The notes beneath the pieces are model-generated. The model was not told the origin of the DNA and searched no databases. It saw only the letters and a list, made by a program, of their open reading frames with translations. The position numbers and the translations under genes are program-made. 64,000 nucleotides of DNA, taken from the NCBI GenBank assembly GCA_031291255.1, contig JARLJN010000126.1:1-64000 (forward strand), read 5' to 3'. Position 1 is the first letter of the stretch. Every line of letters begins with the position of its first letter. Positions 8,198 through 16,515 of the stretch are shown piece by piece. Source of the DNA: Gammaproteobacteria bacterium (lineage in GTDB: Bacteria; Pseudomonadota; Gammaproteobacteria; DSM-16500).

Positions 8198-10261
8198 ATG
8201 CAGATTGTTTTTAGAGCGTATAAAAAACCTATACTATTATTTATCTTTTTTAGTTTTATTTCTGCTACCTTGCTTGCACCCTTGGCCATAAGTACTGTTG
8301 CGCCAAATTCACACGATCTACTGAATCACTTAGCCTACATCATACAAGCAAAAGATGCTTTGCAAGAAGGTCAGTTTCCACTAAGAGAAATTCTTAGTGA
8401 TAAAAATGGATGGCAATACCCCATTTTTCAATTTTATTCTCCAAGTGCTTACACAGCTGCAGGTTTGCTATTTAAATACTTGACCCCTGAAAATCCATTT
8501 GATGCTTATAAAATTACATTATGGATTTCACTCCTACTGGGTGCAATCTACATGTTTCGTTTAACAAAATGGATGTTACAGTCTGATGCAGCCGCCATAT
8601 TAGCAAGCGTGGCATATCTGACATCACCTTATTACTTAATCGTAATAAATCATGCTTTTGATTTCACTGAAGCAATAGCATTAGGAATATTACCCGCAGT
8701 TTTATATTATAATTTTAAGGCTTTTTCTGTTACACAAACAAACTATGTATTAATACCACTCTCAATGAGTTGGTATCTGTTAATGACAACGCATTTTATT
8801 ACATTTTTTTATAGTGCGATATTAATAGGCACATTATTTATATTACGAACACTGCAACAACCTAAGAAATGGAAAGAGTTAGCATTCATAGGGCTAGGAT
8901 TTTTTACAGCTTGTTTGCTGGCTATGTGGTTTCTATCGCCCATCTATCTAGTACATAATTATTTATTTGTCAGAAACACATTTCAATATTTCTTTGCCTT
9001 ACAACCCCCTTTTCTAGGATTACTTTCGTTTAATGCAAACTACGCTAGCCCTGCAATAGGCAACACTCACGTCATACAGCAAATAACACCGGCCATGGGC
9101 TGGACTATATTACTCAGTGTTGGAATTTGTTTACATGCTGTTTTGTACAGAGTTAACCATTACTGTGATACACCACAGCCTACTGATAACTGCGATCTCA
9201 GAATGAATTCATGGCTGCCGATTTTAATTGTTTTATTTATGCTAGCATTTTTTCTTGCATGGTCACCTTTCAATTTTTGGAAATGGTTACCATCTGCATT
9301 CATGTTAGGTCAATACTCATGGAGATTTTTAGGTCAAGCAATATGGATAGGAGCTATATTATCTGGATGGGCTGTCATCATCATTTTTAAAAATAAATTA
9401 GATGTCAGACATGTTGTTTTTGGAACACTACTGATATTCCTGATGAATAGCACATGGTTACCTATAACTAACTTTGAAGCCAAATCGTTAACGAATTTTT
9501 TTGCTCACCCCTCTATAGTATTTAATCCAACTGCCTATTTATTAAATCCTAAAGAAAATCCGGGATTAATCAGTACAGTAAAAAACTTTTCGCTGGATGA
9601 AATAGTTGATCACTCTGAATTACAACTCAATAAAAATTATATTATTCCTCGTTCATTGCTTAATTATACCGTTAAACCCAATATCCTGCTGACGGGCAGT
9701 ACGACATTAAAAAATAAAACACTTATTATTATGATCAATGGAATAATGATAGACAAATACAAACTTGCATACGATAAAATTGATTGGAATATATCATTAA
9801 GCCATTTACCTAAAGAATTCAATAATAAAGATCTTACGCTGCAATTTAAAATAAATGAAAACGATACAAAAAATATTATAAAAGTTAAACAACTCATGTT
9901 AACGGGCTTTTATTTACCTTCTGAAATTTTAAATCTAAATTCAAAAAACTGCTTAACAAAATCAGGTTCTCTTATTTGTAATGCCGATGTTTTATCATCT
10001 ACAAAAACAATAGAACTCCCCGTTTATTATTATCCAAATTTACTGAAAGTGACACTTAATGATAAATCAATTCCCTACACAAGCATGCTTGATAACAATG
10101 TTGCTGTTGTAGCAATAAAGCCTTCATCTGACAAAACAAATATCATAAAAATTAAATTTGTAGGCATACCATTAGCCAATCTTATTAGTACAATTACTTG
10201 GTGGGGAATTCTTTTAAGCTCGATATTTTTTCTAATTAAATTTATTTGGAAGAAAAAATAA
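8198..10261 (+). CDS. GT-C-like polytopic membrane protein, paralogue 1
   Basis: A 687-aa integral membrane protein with about 12 hydrophobic segments and a C-terminal extracytoplasmic beta-rich domain before a last helix. Features shared with the next three genes: an Asp-x-x-Asn-His motif in the first external loop (HDLLNHL), then QFPLR and YPIFQFYSPSAY, the later WSPFNFWKWLP and GQYSWRFLGQA, and ELPVYYYPNLLKVTLNDKS near the end. This layout resembles the GT-C fold, specifically PTPS_related (PF10131)/YfhO-like proteins. By analogy the acidic first-loop residue would be catalytic, using a polyprenyl-phosphate sugar. The ATG at 8198 has AAGGA 7 nt upstream and is preferred over a TTG at 8165. 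Acceptor and sugar are unknown. Confidence 0.75.
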   Translation: MQIVFRAYKKPILLFIFFSFISATLLAPLAISTVAPNSHDLLNHLAYIIQAKDALQEGQFPLREILSDKNGWQYPIFQFYSPSAYTAAGLLFKYLTPENPFDAYKITLWISLLLGAIYMFRLTKWMLQSDAAAILASVAYLTSPYYLIVINHAFDFTEAIALGILPAVLYYNFKAFSVTQTNYVLIPLSMSWYLLMTTHFITFFYSAILIGTLFILRTLQQPKKWKELAFIGLGFFTACLLAMWFLSPIYLVHNYLFVRNTFQYFFALQPPFLGLLSFNANYASPAIGNTHVIQQITPAMGWTILLSVGICLHAVLYRVNHYCDTPQPTDNCDLRMNSWLPILIVLFMLAFFLAWSPFNFWKWLPSAFMLGQYSWRFLGQAIWIGAILSGWAVIIIFKNKLDVRHVVFGTLLIFLMNSTWLPITNFEAKSLTNFFAHPSIVFNPTAYLLNPKENPGLISTVKNFSLDEIVDHSELQLNKNYIIPRSLLNYTVKPNILLTGSTTLKNKTLIIMINGIMIDKYKLAYDKIDWNISLSHLPKEFNNKDLTLQFKINENDTKNIIKVKQLMLTGFYLPSEILNLNSKNCLTKSGSLICNADVLSSTKTIELPVYYYPNLLKVTLNDKSIPYTSMLDNNVAVVAIKPSSDKTNIIKIKFVGIPLANLISTITWWGILLSSIFFLIKFIWKKK

Positions 10262-10262
10262 T

Positions 10263-11984
10263 ATGAAAATAAATTTAACTCTATTGTGCTTTTACGCCTT
10301 TATCTGTGCAAGCATTTTATCCTCACTAGCTTCTAATTTCTATGCACCCGAAAGTTTAGATTTACTAAATCATCTTGCATTGATTTCTGAGGCTAAATCA
10401 GCTTTAGTTGAGGGACAATTCCCAATTAAAGATACGCTAGGTCATCCTAGCGGAATTCGATATCCTGTTTTTCAATTTTATTCACCCACACTTTACACAA
10501 TATCAGGTTATATAAACCGCTGGATAGCACCAGAAAACCCATACATAACCTACAAATTAACGTTATGGTTGTCATTAATGTTCGCTGGAATATTTATGCA
10601 GCGATTAGCAAAGTTATTTATAGAATCAAAACCAGCAGCCATATTAACAAGTGTCTTATACTTAACATCGACCTATAATTTAATTTGCATAAATCATTTA
10701 TGTACTTACAGTGAAACTATAGCTTATTGTTTATTACCTGCTTTATTATTTTATCTCGTTTGTTTTTATCATCACTTTGGATTAAAAAATTTTATACTAG
10801 CTTCACTACTATGGTATGCATTAATCACTATTCACTTAATTACATTTATGTATACCTCAATGATATTTGGAATATTGTTTTTAACACTGCTACTCAATCA
10901 CACCCGAGACTACTTAACTATTCTGAAATTAGGATTACCTTACATCACAGGCATTTTGCTTGCTACATGGTATCTCGCACCTATATCATTACTTTCATCA
11001 TTATTGAATGTTGGAGATACATTTAATTCCTTTAAACAGTTTTTTCCAAGTATTTTTAGTTTGTTATCCTCAAATGCTAATTATATACAGCTCAGTGAAA
11101 GTCAAGCTCATACCACTGCAGTATTATCAAGCTCATATATTTTACCCGCAATAAGTTTTCCCATAGTCTTAGGTGCATATATAAGTATTTATTTATTTCT
11201 GAATCGCAGTTTAATAGTAAATTCTAAGAGCCATTATTGGCTGCCAGCATTCATCATTGCATTTCTGACAGCATTTTTCTTAACGTGGTCACCTATTAAT
11301 ATATGGAAATGGCTGCCACAATCATTACAAGCAGGGCAATATAGTTGGCGTCTACTGAATCAAACTTCATTATTTGGTGCTTTACTTGCAGGCTATGCAA
11401 TCTGTTGGATAAGCAAATATGACCTAAAATACAGTCATGTATTATTCGGCACTATTATTATTTTTGCTTCCGTAGCAACCTGGCTGCCATCTACCACCTT
11501 AGAATCACAATCACTTATAGAGTTTATGGAAAAACCTCGAATGACCATGAATGCAAATACTTATTTAATTAAGCCATCCTTATTAAATTCAATAAAAGCA
11601 GAAAATCAAAAAACATTTAGTTTAGAAAAATCAATTCAACATTGTAAATTTACCTCAGGAAAAACATCGTGTAATTTGTTTATACCCAACAATATTTCAT
11701 TACTTGAATTACCCGTGCATTATTATCCCAAACTTTTAGAAATATCTCTCAATGGAAAATCTGTTCAATATGACAATGCGACACATAATGGTTATCTGAT
11801 AGTTACAGTGGCACCTGATGCAGGAAAAAATAATACCATTACGGTTCAATTTCGCGGCCTAACTTGGGCAAACAATACAAGCAAACTTGTGTGGTATGCT
11901 TATTTTACATTATGCTTATATACAGCAATAAGATACTTTTTAAAAAGTTTTGCTAGATCAAATACGAGAATTCAGAATATATGA
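10263..11984 (+). CDS. GT-C-like polytopic membrane protein, paralogue 2 (shorter)
   Basis: A 573-aa paralogue of its neighbours, starting 1 nt after paralogue 1 ends, with GGAAG upstream of the ATG. It keeps the first-loop LDLLNHL, QFPIK, YPVFQFYSPTLYT, WSPINIWKWLP, GQYSWRLLNQ and the terminal LELPVHYYPKLLEISLNGKS block. It lacks roughly 110-120 residues of the extracytoplasmic region that the other three carry between the SLIEFM segment and the ELPVHYYP block. The ORF is intact, so this is an in-frame deletion or a subfamily difference rather than a frameshift. It is probably co-transcribed with its neighbours. Confidence 0.75.
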   Translation: MKINLTLLCFYAFICASILSSLASNFYAPESLDLLNHLALISEAKSALVEGQFPIKDTLGHPSGIRYPVFQFYSPTLYTISGYINRWIAPENPYITYKLTLWLSLMFAGIFMQRLAKLFIESKPAAILTSVLYLTSTYNLICINHLCTYSETIAYCLLPALLFYLVCFYHHFGLKNFILASLLWYALITIHLITFMYTSMIFGILFLTLLLNHTRDYLTILKLGLPYITGILLATWYLAPISLLSSLLNVGDTFNSFKQFFPSIFSLLSSNANYIQLSESQAHTTAVLSSSYILPAISFPIVLGAYISIYLFLNRSLIVNSKSHYWLPAFIIAFLTAFFLTWSPINIWKWLPQSLQAGQYSWRLLNQTSLFGALLAGYAICWISKYDLKYSHVLFGTIIIFASVATWLPSTTLESQSLIEFMEKPRMTMNANTYLIKPSLLNSIKAENQKTFSLEKSIQHCKFTSGKTSCNLFIPNNISLLELPVHYYPKLLEISLNGKSVQYDNATHNGYLIVTVAPDAGKNNTITVQFRGLTWANNTSKLVWYAYFTLCLYTAIRYFLKSFARSNTRIQNI

Positions 11985-14053
11985 AATCATCCTTTATAAA
12001 CTTAAAAAAATCATTTATGTTATTTTTATTTTTTAGCATTATTTCATGCTCATTATTATCTCCTCATGGTTCTTTGCGATTTGCACCCTCTAGCACTGAC
12101 TTTGTTAACCATATTACTGCGATCATATACGCAAAAAATGGAATAGAAGAAGGTCAATTTCCCTTACGCGAGATGATTTCGGATATTGGTTACCGTTATC
12201 CATTTTTTCAATTTTATTCCCCGACAAGTTACATGCTAACGGGTGCAATATATAAATTATTTTTTTCTCAACCACACTCAGCCTATAAATTCATGTTATG
12301 GTTTGCTAACGTACTAGGTGGAATATACATGTATAAACTTGCGAGGTGGCTATTACAGTCCACTCCCGCAGCTATATTAACCAGTGTCATATATTTATCT
12401 GCACCCTATCTATTAATAGTCAACAATCATCTTTTTGGATTTAACGAAGGGTTAGCATTAGGCGTTTTACCAGCTGTTTTGTTTTATACTTTTCAACGTT
12501 ATCAAAATTTTAAATCTACAAAACTATTATTGCAAATGAGCATAGCCTGGTACTTATTAATTACCATACATCTTATTACTTTTATTTATACTGCTATCAG
12601 TTTAGGTATACTATTTTCTTTCATCACGTTAAAAAACCCTAATCATAGAAAAAACTTATATGCATTATGTACTGCCTGCTTGCTTACTGGCTTACTTGCT
12701 ATGTGGTTTTTAGCGCCTATTTTTTTGCAAGCAAAAACGTTTATCATCAACAAGACATTCAGCCAAGATACCTTTGCAAGTGATCAAGCTCCATTTCTGG
12801 GCTTAATCTCTTTCACTGCAAATTATCTTTTTAATTTTAAACCGATTTTCGTAGCACAAATTATTCCTGCAATAGGATGGATAACTCTGTTAGGTGCGGG
12901 CCTCAGTTGTTATCTCTTATTTATTAAGAAAAAATTTAATTGCTTACGCGCCACTTATTTTCAACCCTATTTACTATTTATATTTTTCATATCATTTTTT
13001 CTTGCTTGGGCTCCATTTAATATTTGGCAGCACATTCCTTCATCGTTAAAAATAGGACAATATAGTTGGAGAGTACTCAGCCAGGCGAGTTGGACTGGTG
13101 CATTATCAGCAGGCTATGCACTAAATTGGTTAACTCATCGCAAACTAAGTTTGCGACATATAATGATAGGGACACTTATTATTTTAGCCGCTGAGAGTTC
13201 ATGGATACCCAGCATTGATAAAACAAAAATGTTAATACCAAATAATTTTAGCAAACACCCCGTATTAATTACCAATCAAGTGAGTTATCTAATTGACACG
13301 TCAGATAACTTTAACTTAATTAATCTCATTGATAATGTCACATTAAGAATACCTATTAACAACTCTCAGCCATTTATGTTATTAAATAAACAATATATTT
13401 TACCAAAAATTCTCATCGATCAAGCTAAAAATCCTATAATAGTTCTGAAAGGTAATATAGCTAAAAATACAATACATCAAACTATTCAAGCTACGCTGAA
13501 TAAAAAGAATATTTCAATTTTGACATTGAAGCCAGGCAACTTTACATGGTCTATACCAATCAATAAAGCGTACGCATCAGATCAAATATTAGAATTTAAA
13601 TTAGTAAACTCTACTCAACTAAATGAATTGGGCCTGCCGTCTGTTTTTTTAAGTAGCATTGTTTTAGCAGGATTTAATACTAGTGATGAAATGATGAGCG
13701 CGGAAACATTGCAAAAAAAATGTTTATTTAATCATTCAATGACAACATGCAACATTATCGTAAATAATAAAACTCATCTTCTAGAGCTGCCTGTGCACTA
13801 TTATCCAGACATGTTACGTGTTACTGTAAATGGCAAAAGCACTCCTTATGACAGTATGTTAAAAAATGGATTTGCTTTAACAACAATCCAACCTGATGTT
13901 GATAAATTTAACAAAATCACCGTACAGTTTGTAGGATTACAATGGGCTAATTATGTAAGTGCAGCAACATGGATAAGCGTATTCTTTTTAATGATCTATT
14001 TGATACTTGTATCAAATAAACGATTAGATAAGGGTAAGCTGGGTCAGGCTTGA
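11981..14053 (+). CDS. GT-C-like polytopic membrane protein, paralogue 3
   Basis: A 690-aa paralogue. The ATG overlaps the stop of paralogue 2 (ATGA, 4 bases), indicating translational coupling. Motifs: TDFVNHI in the first external loop, QFPLREM, YPFFQFYSPTSYM, WAPFNIWQHIP, GQYSWRVLSQA, LELPVHYYPDMLRVTVNGKS and VQFVGLQWANY. The C-terminus (KLGQA, stop) is encoded by the first arm of the family 3 palindrome starting at 14041, so repeat insertion has probably changed the original end. The role is inferred as a polyprenyl-phosphate-sugar-dependent glycosyltransferase. Confidence 0.75.
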   Translation: MKSSFINLKKSFMLFLFFSIISCSLLSPHGSLRFAPSSTDFVNHITAIIYAKNGIEEGQFPLREMISDIGYRYPFFQFYSPTSYMLTGAIYKLFFSQPHSAYKFMLWFANVLGGIYMYKLARWLLQSTPAAILTSVIYLSAPYLLIVNNHLFGFNEGLALGVLPAVLFYTFQRYQNFKSTKLLLQMSIAWYLLITIHLITFIYTAISLGILFSFITLKNPNHRKNLYALCTACLLTGLLAMWFLAPIFLQAKTFIINKTFSQDTFASDQAPFLGLISFTANYLFNFKPIFVAQIIPAIGWITLLGAGLSCYLLFIKKKFNCLRATYFQPYLLFIFFISFFLAWAPFNIWQHIPSSLKIGQYSWRVLSQASWTGALSAGYALNWLTHRKLSLRHIMIGTLIILAAESSWIPSIDKTKMLIPNNFSKHPVLITNQVSYLIDTSDNFNLINLIDNVTLRIPINNSQPFMLLNKQYILPKILIDQAKNPIIVLKGNIAKNTIHQTIQATLNKKNISILTLKPGNFTWSIPINKAYASDQILEFKLVNSTQLNELGLPSVFLSSIVLAGFNTSDEMMSAETLQKKCLFNHSMTTCNIIVNNKTHLLELPVHYYPDMLRVTVNGKSTPYDSMLKNGFALTTIQPDVDKFNKITVQFVGLQWANYVSAATWISVFFLMIYLILVSNKRLDKGKLGQA

Positions 14054-14141
14054 CATATAGACTTAATATTTTAAAGTAATTTTTTATTGTAGAAATTTTG
14101 TTATTGTGGAAATATTAAGTCTATATGTCAAGCCTGACCCC
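14041..14141. repeat. Family 3 palindrome with perfect 30-bp arms
   Basis: Arms 14041-14070 and 14111-14140 are perfect reverse complements over 30 bases (GGGTCAGGCTTGACATATAG, then ACTTAATATT), separated by an AT-rich 40-bp spacer. The left arm supplies the TGA stop of paralogue 3. The right arm contains a spurious ATG at 14125 in frame with paralogue 4. The same GGTCAGGC...TGACA ends occur at 31054-31114. This looks like a MITE or REP element mobilised in trans. Confidence 0.92.
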
Positions 14142-14172
14142 GCTTCCGGATGTTCATTTAGGAGTTACTTAT

Positions 14173-16275
14173 ATGGAAATTTTGAATGGAAAATGGCGGA
14201 GTTCCATTAAGGAAACCTTAGGCTTAGTGTTCTTATTTGGTATAATCTCAGCATTGTTGCTCTTACCGTTTGCATCTACAACTTTAATTCCCTTTTATAC
14301 CGATATGCTTAATCATATAGTCCTAATCATGCAAGCTAAATCAGCTTTAGCAGCTGGGCAATTTCCATTGCGCACATCAGTATTGAATTCCTTACTACAA
14401 TTACCTTACCCTACTTATCAGTTTTACTCTCCTACCTCTTATACCATCGCAGCATTGATTGATAAGTGGATAACAAATGGAAATGCTTTTGCAGCTCTTA
14501 AACTCACTTTATGGTCTGCTTTTCTCATAAGCGCTATGTACATGTATGCATTAACACGCTATATATTTCATTCAAAGCCAGCCGCTATTATTGCTGCTGT
14601 CATTTATCTATGCTCACCTTATGCAATATTTTCTTTACATTATATGCATTTATTTAATGAGACACTGGCAGCATGCTTAATACCTGCCGTGCTGTATTAT
14701 ACTTTAAAACGTTTTTATCATACTCAAGATTCGAATTATTTTATTCCTATGGCATTAACATGGTATTTATTAATTACCATACATATTATTACCTTTATTT
14801 ATACTTCACTGTTTGTGGGTATGCTTTTACTTGCTTTAACTATCAAAGACAAACATCACACTAAAAATTTACTGTCAACTGGGCTGACTTACGTTTTTTC
14901 ACTTATGCTCGCTGCCTGGTTTTTGATTCCAGCTTATTTGTTATCAAACTATTTCAATATACACTCCAGTCTTTACATCAGCGGGATGATGAAGAATGCA
15001 CCCAGCATTCTAACCATAATGGGCTTAACTCATAGCACGGGGACATTCCCAACCATAGGATGGCCGCTGTTTATTAGCATAGGCATATTATTGTATACCG
15101 CAATCAAGAAAAAACTGGGTACACAACATCATGAACTTTATTGGTTACCTGCATTAAGTATTTTATTTTTAATCGCCATTTTTTTAATATGGTCTCCTCT
15201 TAATATTTGGAAATTTCTTCCATCACAATTGCTTGTCATACAAATGACACTCCGTATATATTCACAAGCGATGTGGACAGGCGCTTTACTTGCAGCAGCA
15301 GCTTATCTTTATGTATTTAAAAATCAGATAAATCTAAAAGCATTTGTAACTATCATTTTTCTTATTGTACTGAATGCCTATACTTGGATACCCAAAAATC
15401 AACCTACGCTTTCTTTGAATCTGTTTAATCAAAATCCTAAACAAGTTTTTAATCAAACTTCATTTTTACTTGATGCACATAGAAATCCAAATTTAATTAA
15501 TACGATTGATAGTCTTCATTTACATACATTAGAAGATAATCATATTCTGCAATATAACGTAAAATACACTATCCCTAAAAATCTACTCTCACTTGCTTAC
15601 TCTCCGTTTGTTTCATTAACAGGAAATTTTGCTGAATCGAAAGGCTCTCCATTTGAACTGAATGCCTTAATCGATGGGAAAATTATTGCTAGCAAAAAAA
15701 TCTCGTCTGGAAAATTTAATTGGAAAATTCCGCTTAATACACAGATGGTTCAAAAGAATGAATCGGGCATGTCGCTGACTTTCAATGTTAGTCCTCTCAA
15801 ACATAACAAACTGAATCACGGGACTCCCGCTATTCTTGTCGATAAAATTATGATGGATGGATTTTTAAAACCCTCTGAATTTTTATCTTTAAATAAAACT
15901 CTGCAAGATTGTCACACTGAAAACACATTGATACTGTGTAGCATAAACGTACCTGAAAAAGTTAAATTGCTCGCATTACCTTCATATTACTATCCACAAT
16001 TGATACGCATTAAACTCAATGGAAAATTAGTTCCTTACCAAAGCATATTGTCTGATGAAGCACCTGTAGTAGGTGTCATTCCTGAAAGCGGCAAGCTAAA
16101 TGAATTTAGTATTGAATTTAGAGGACTTGCATGGGCTAACTATCTGAGCTGGGGAGCCTGGATATGCTTTATCATTATGTTGGCTGCCTATATTCGATGG
16201 CCTCAAAAACATAAACTTGCCAGCCCTCAACCACTTGAAGAGACCTTAATTGTGAGAGTGCGATTGTTAACTTAG
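14173..16275 (+). CDS. GT-C-like polytopic membrane protein, paralogue 4
   Basis: A 700-aa paralogue, separated from paralogue 3 by the family 3 palindrome. It shares TDMLNHI in the first external loop, QFPLRTS, YPTYQFYSPTSYT, WSPLNIWKFLP, LALPSYYYPQLIRIKLNGK and FRGLAWANYLSW. It differs at the otherwise conserved GQYSWR motif, which here reads VIQMTLR. This makes it the most divergent member and perhaps different in specificity. The ATG at 14173 has TTTAGGAG 8 nt upstream; an upstream in-frame ATG at 14125 lies inside the repeat and is rejected. Confidence 0.75.
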   Translation: MEILNGKWRSSIKETLGLVFLFGIISALLLLPFASTTLIPFYTDMLNHIVLIMQAKSALAAGQFPLRTSVLNSLLQLPYPTYQFYSPTSYTIAALIDKWITNGNAFAALKLTLWSAFLISAMYMYALTRYIFHSKPAAIIAAVIYLCSPYAIFSLHYMHLFNETLAACLIPAVLYYTLKRFYHTQDSNYFIPMALTWYLLITIHIITFIYTSLFVGMLLLALTIKDKHHTKNLLSTGLTYVFSLMLAAWFLIPAYLLSNYFNIHSSLYISGMMKNAPSILTIMGLTHSTGTFPTIGWPLFISIGILLYTAIKKKLGTQHHELYWLPALSILFLIAIFLIWSPLNIWKFLPSQLLVIQMTLRIYSQAMWTGALLAAAAYLYVFKNQINLKAFVTIIFLIVLNAYTWIPKNQPTLSLNLFNQNPKQVFNQTSFLLDAHRNPNLINTIDSLHLHTLEDNHILQYNVKYTIPKNLLSLAYSPFVSLTGNFAESKGSPFELNALIDGKIIASKKISSGKFNWKIPLNTQMVQKNESGMSLTFNVSPLKHNKLNHGTPAILVDKIMMDGFLKPSEFLSLNKTLQDCHTENTLILCSINVPEKVKLLALPSYYYPQLIRIKLNGKLVPYQSILSDEAPVVGVIPESGKLNEFSIEFRGLAWANYLSWGAWICFIIMLAAYIRWPQKHKLASPQPLEETLIVRVRLLT

Positions 16276-16303
16276 GCTTTTACACACATTCTTTGTGTTT
16301 TGA

Positions 16304-16385
16304 GTAGGTTGGGTTGAGTGCTTCTCAACGAAACCCAACATTACGTTATGTTGGGTTTCGTTGAAAAGCACTCAACCCAACCTAC
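16304..16385. repeat. Family 2 palindrome (GTAGGTTGGGTTGAG type)
   Basis: A near-perfect long inverted repeat: GTAGGTTGGGTTGAGTGCTT and its complement ending CACTCAACCCAACCTAC flank a centre with AAACCCAACAT/ATGTTGGGTTT. A second member is at 19516-19602. It forms a long hairpin downstream of paralogue 4. Confidence 0.92.
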
Positions 16386-16409
16386 AAGTCTATTGTCACT
16401 GCAGGCAAT

Positions 16410-16442
16410 CCCGGATTTTCGCAATGCTCAATCCGGGCTACA
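16410..16442. repeat. REP-like palindrome, family 1
   Basis: A single family 1 unit in the reverse orientation (CCCGGATTTTCGCAATGCTC, then AATCCGGGCTACA). It lies 25 bp after the family 2 palindrome, so two repeat families are stacked in the 240-bp gap before uup. Confidence 0.9.
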
Positions 16443-16515
16443 TGCTCTATCAGTTGCATATTTAGTTCACAACGTGTAAAAGAACATCTAAAAATACTAT
16501 CTGTGCGGACAACTT

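Noticed and set aside
10727..11026. 99-aa ORF inside GT-C paralogue 2, other frame
   Set aside because: It overlaps conserved motifs of paralogue 2 and is absent from the equivalent frame of the other paralogues as a conserved protein.
14048..14070. PmrA-box-like CTTAATATT
   Set aside because: It is part of the perfect palindrome arm of the family 3 repeat and lies at the end of a gene, so it is unlikely to be a regulator site.
14125..14172. Upstream in-frame ATG for GT-C paralogue 4
   Set aside because: It is inside the family 3 palindrome arm and lacks a Shine-Dalgarno; 14173 has TTTAGGAG at good spacing.
8198..16275. 6-pyruvoyl-tetrahydropterin synthase activity
   Set aside because: The family name PTPS_related is historical; these are polytopic membrane proteins with no PTPS zinc site.
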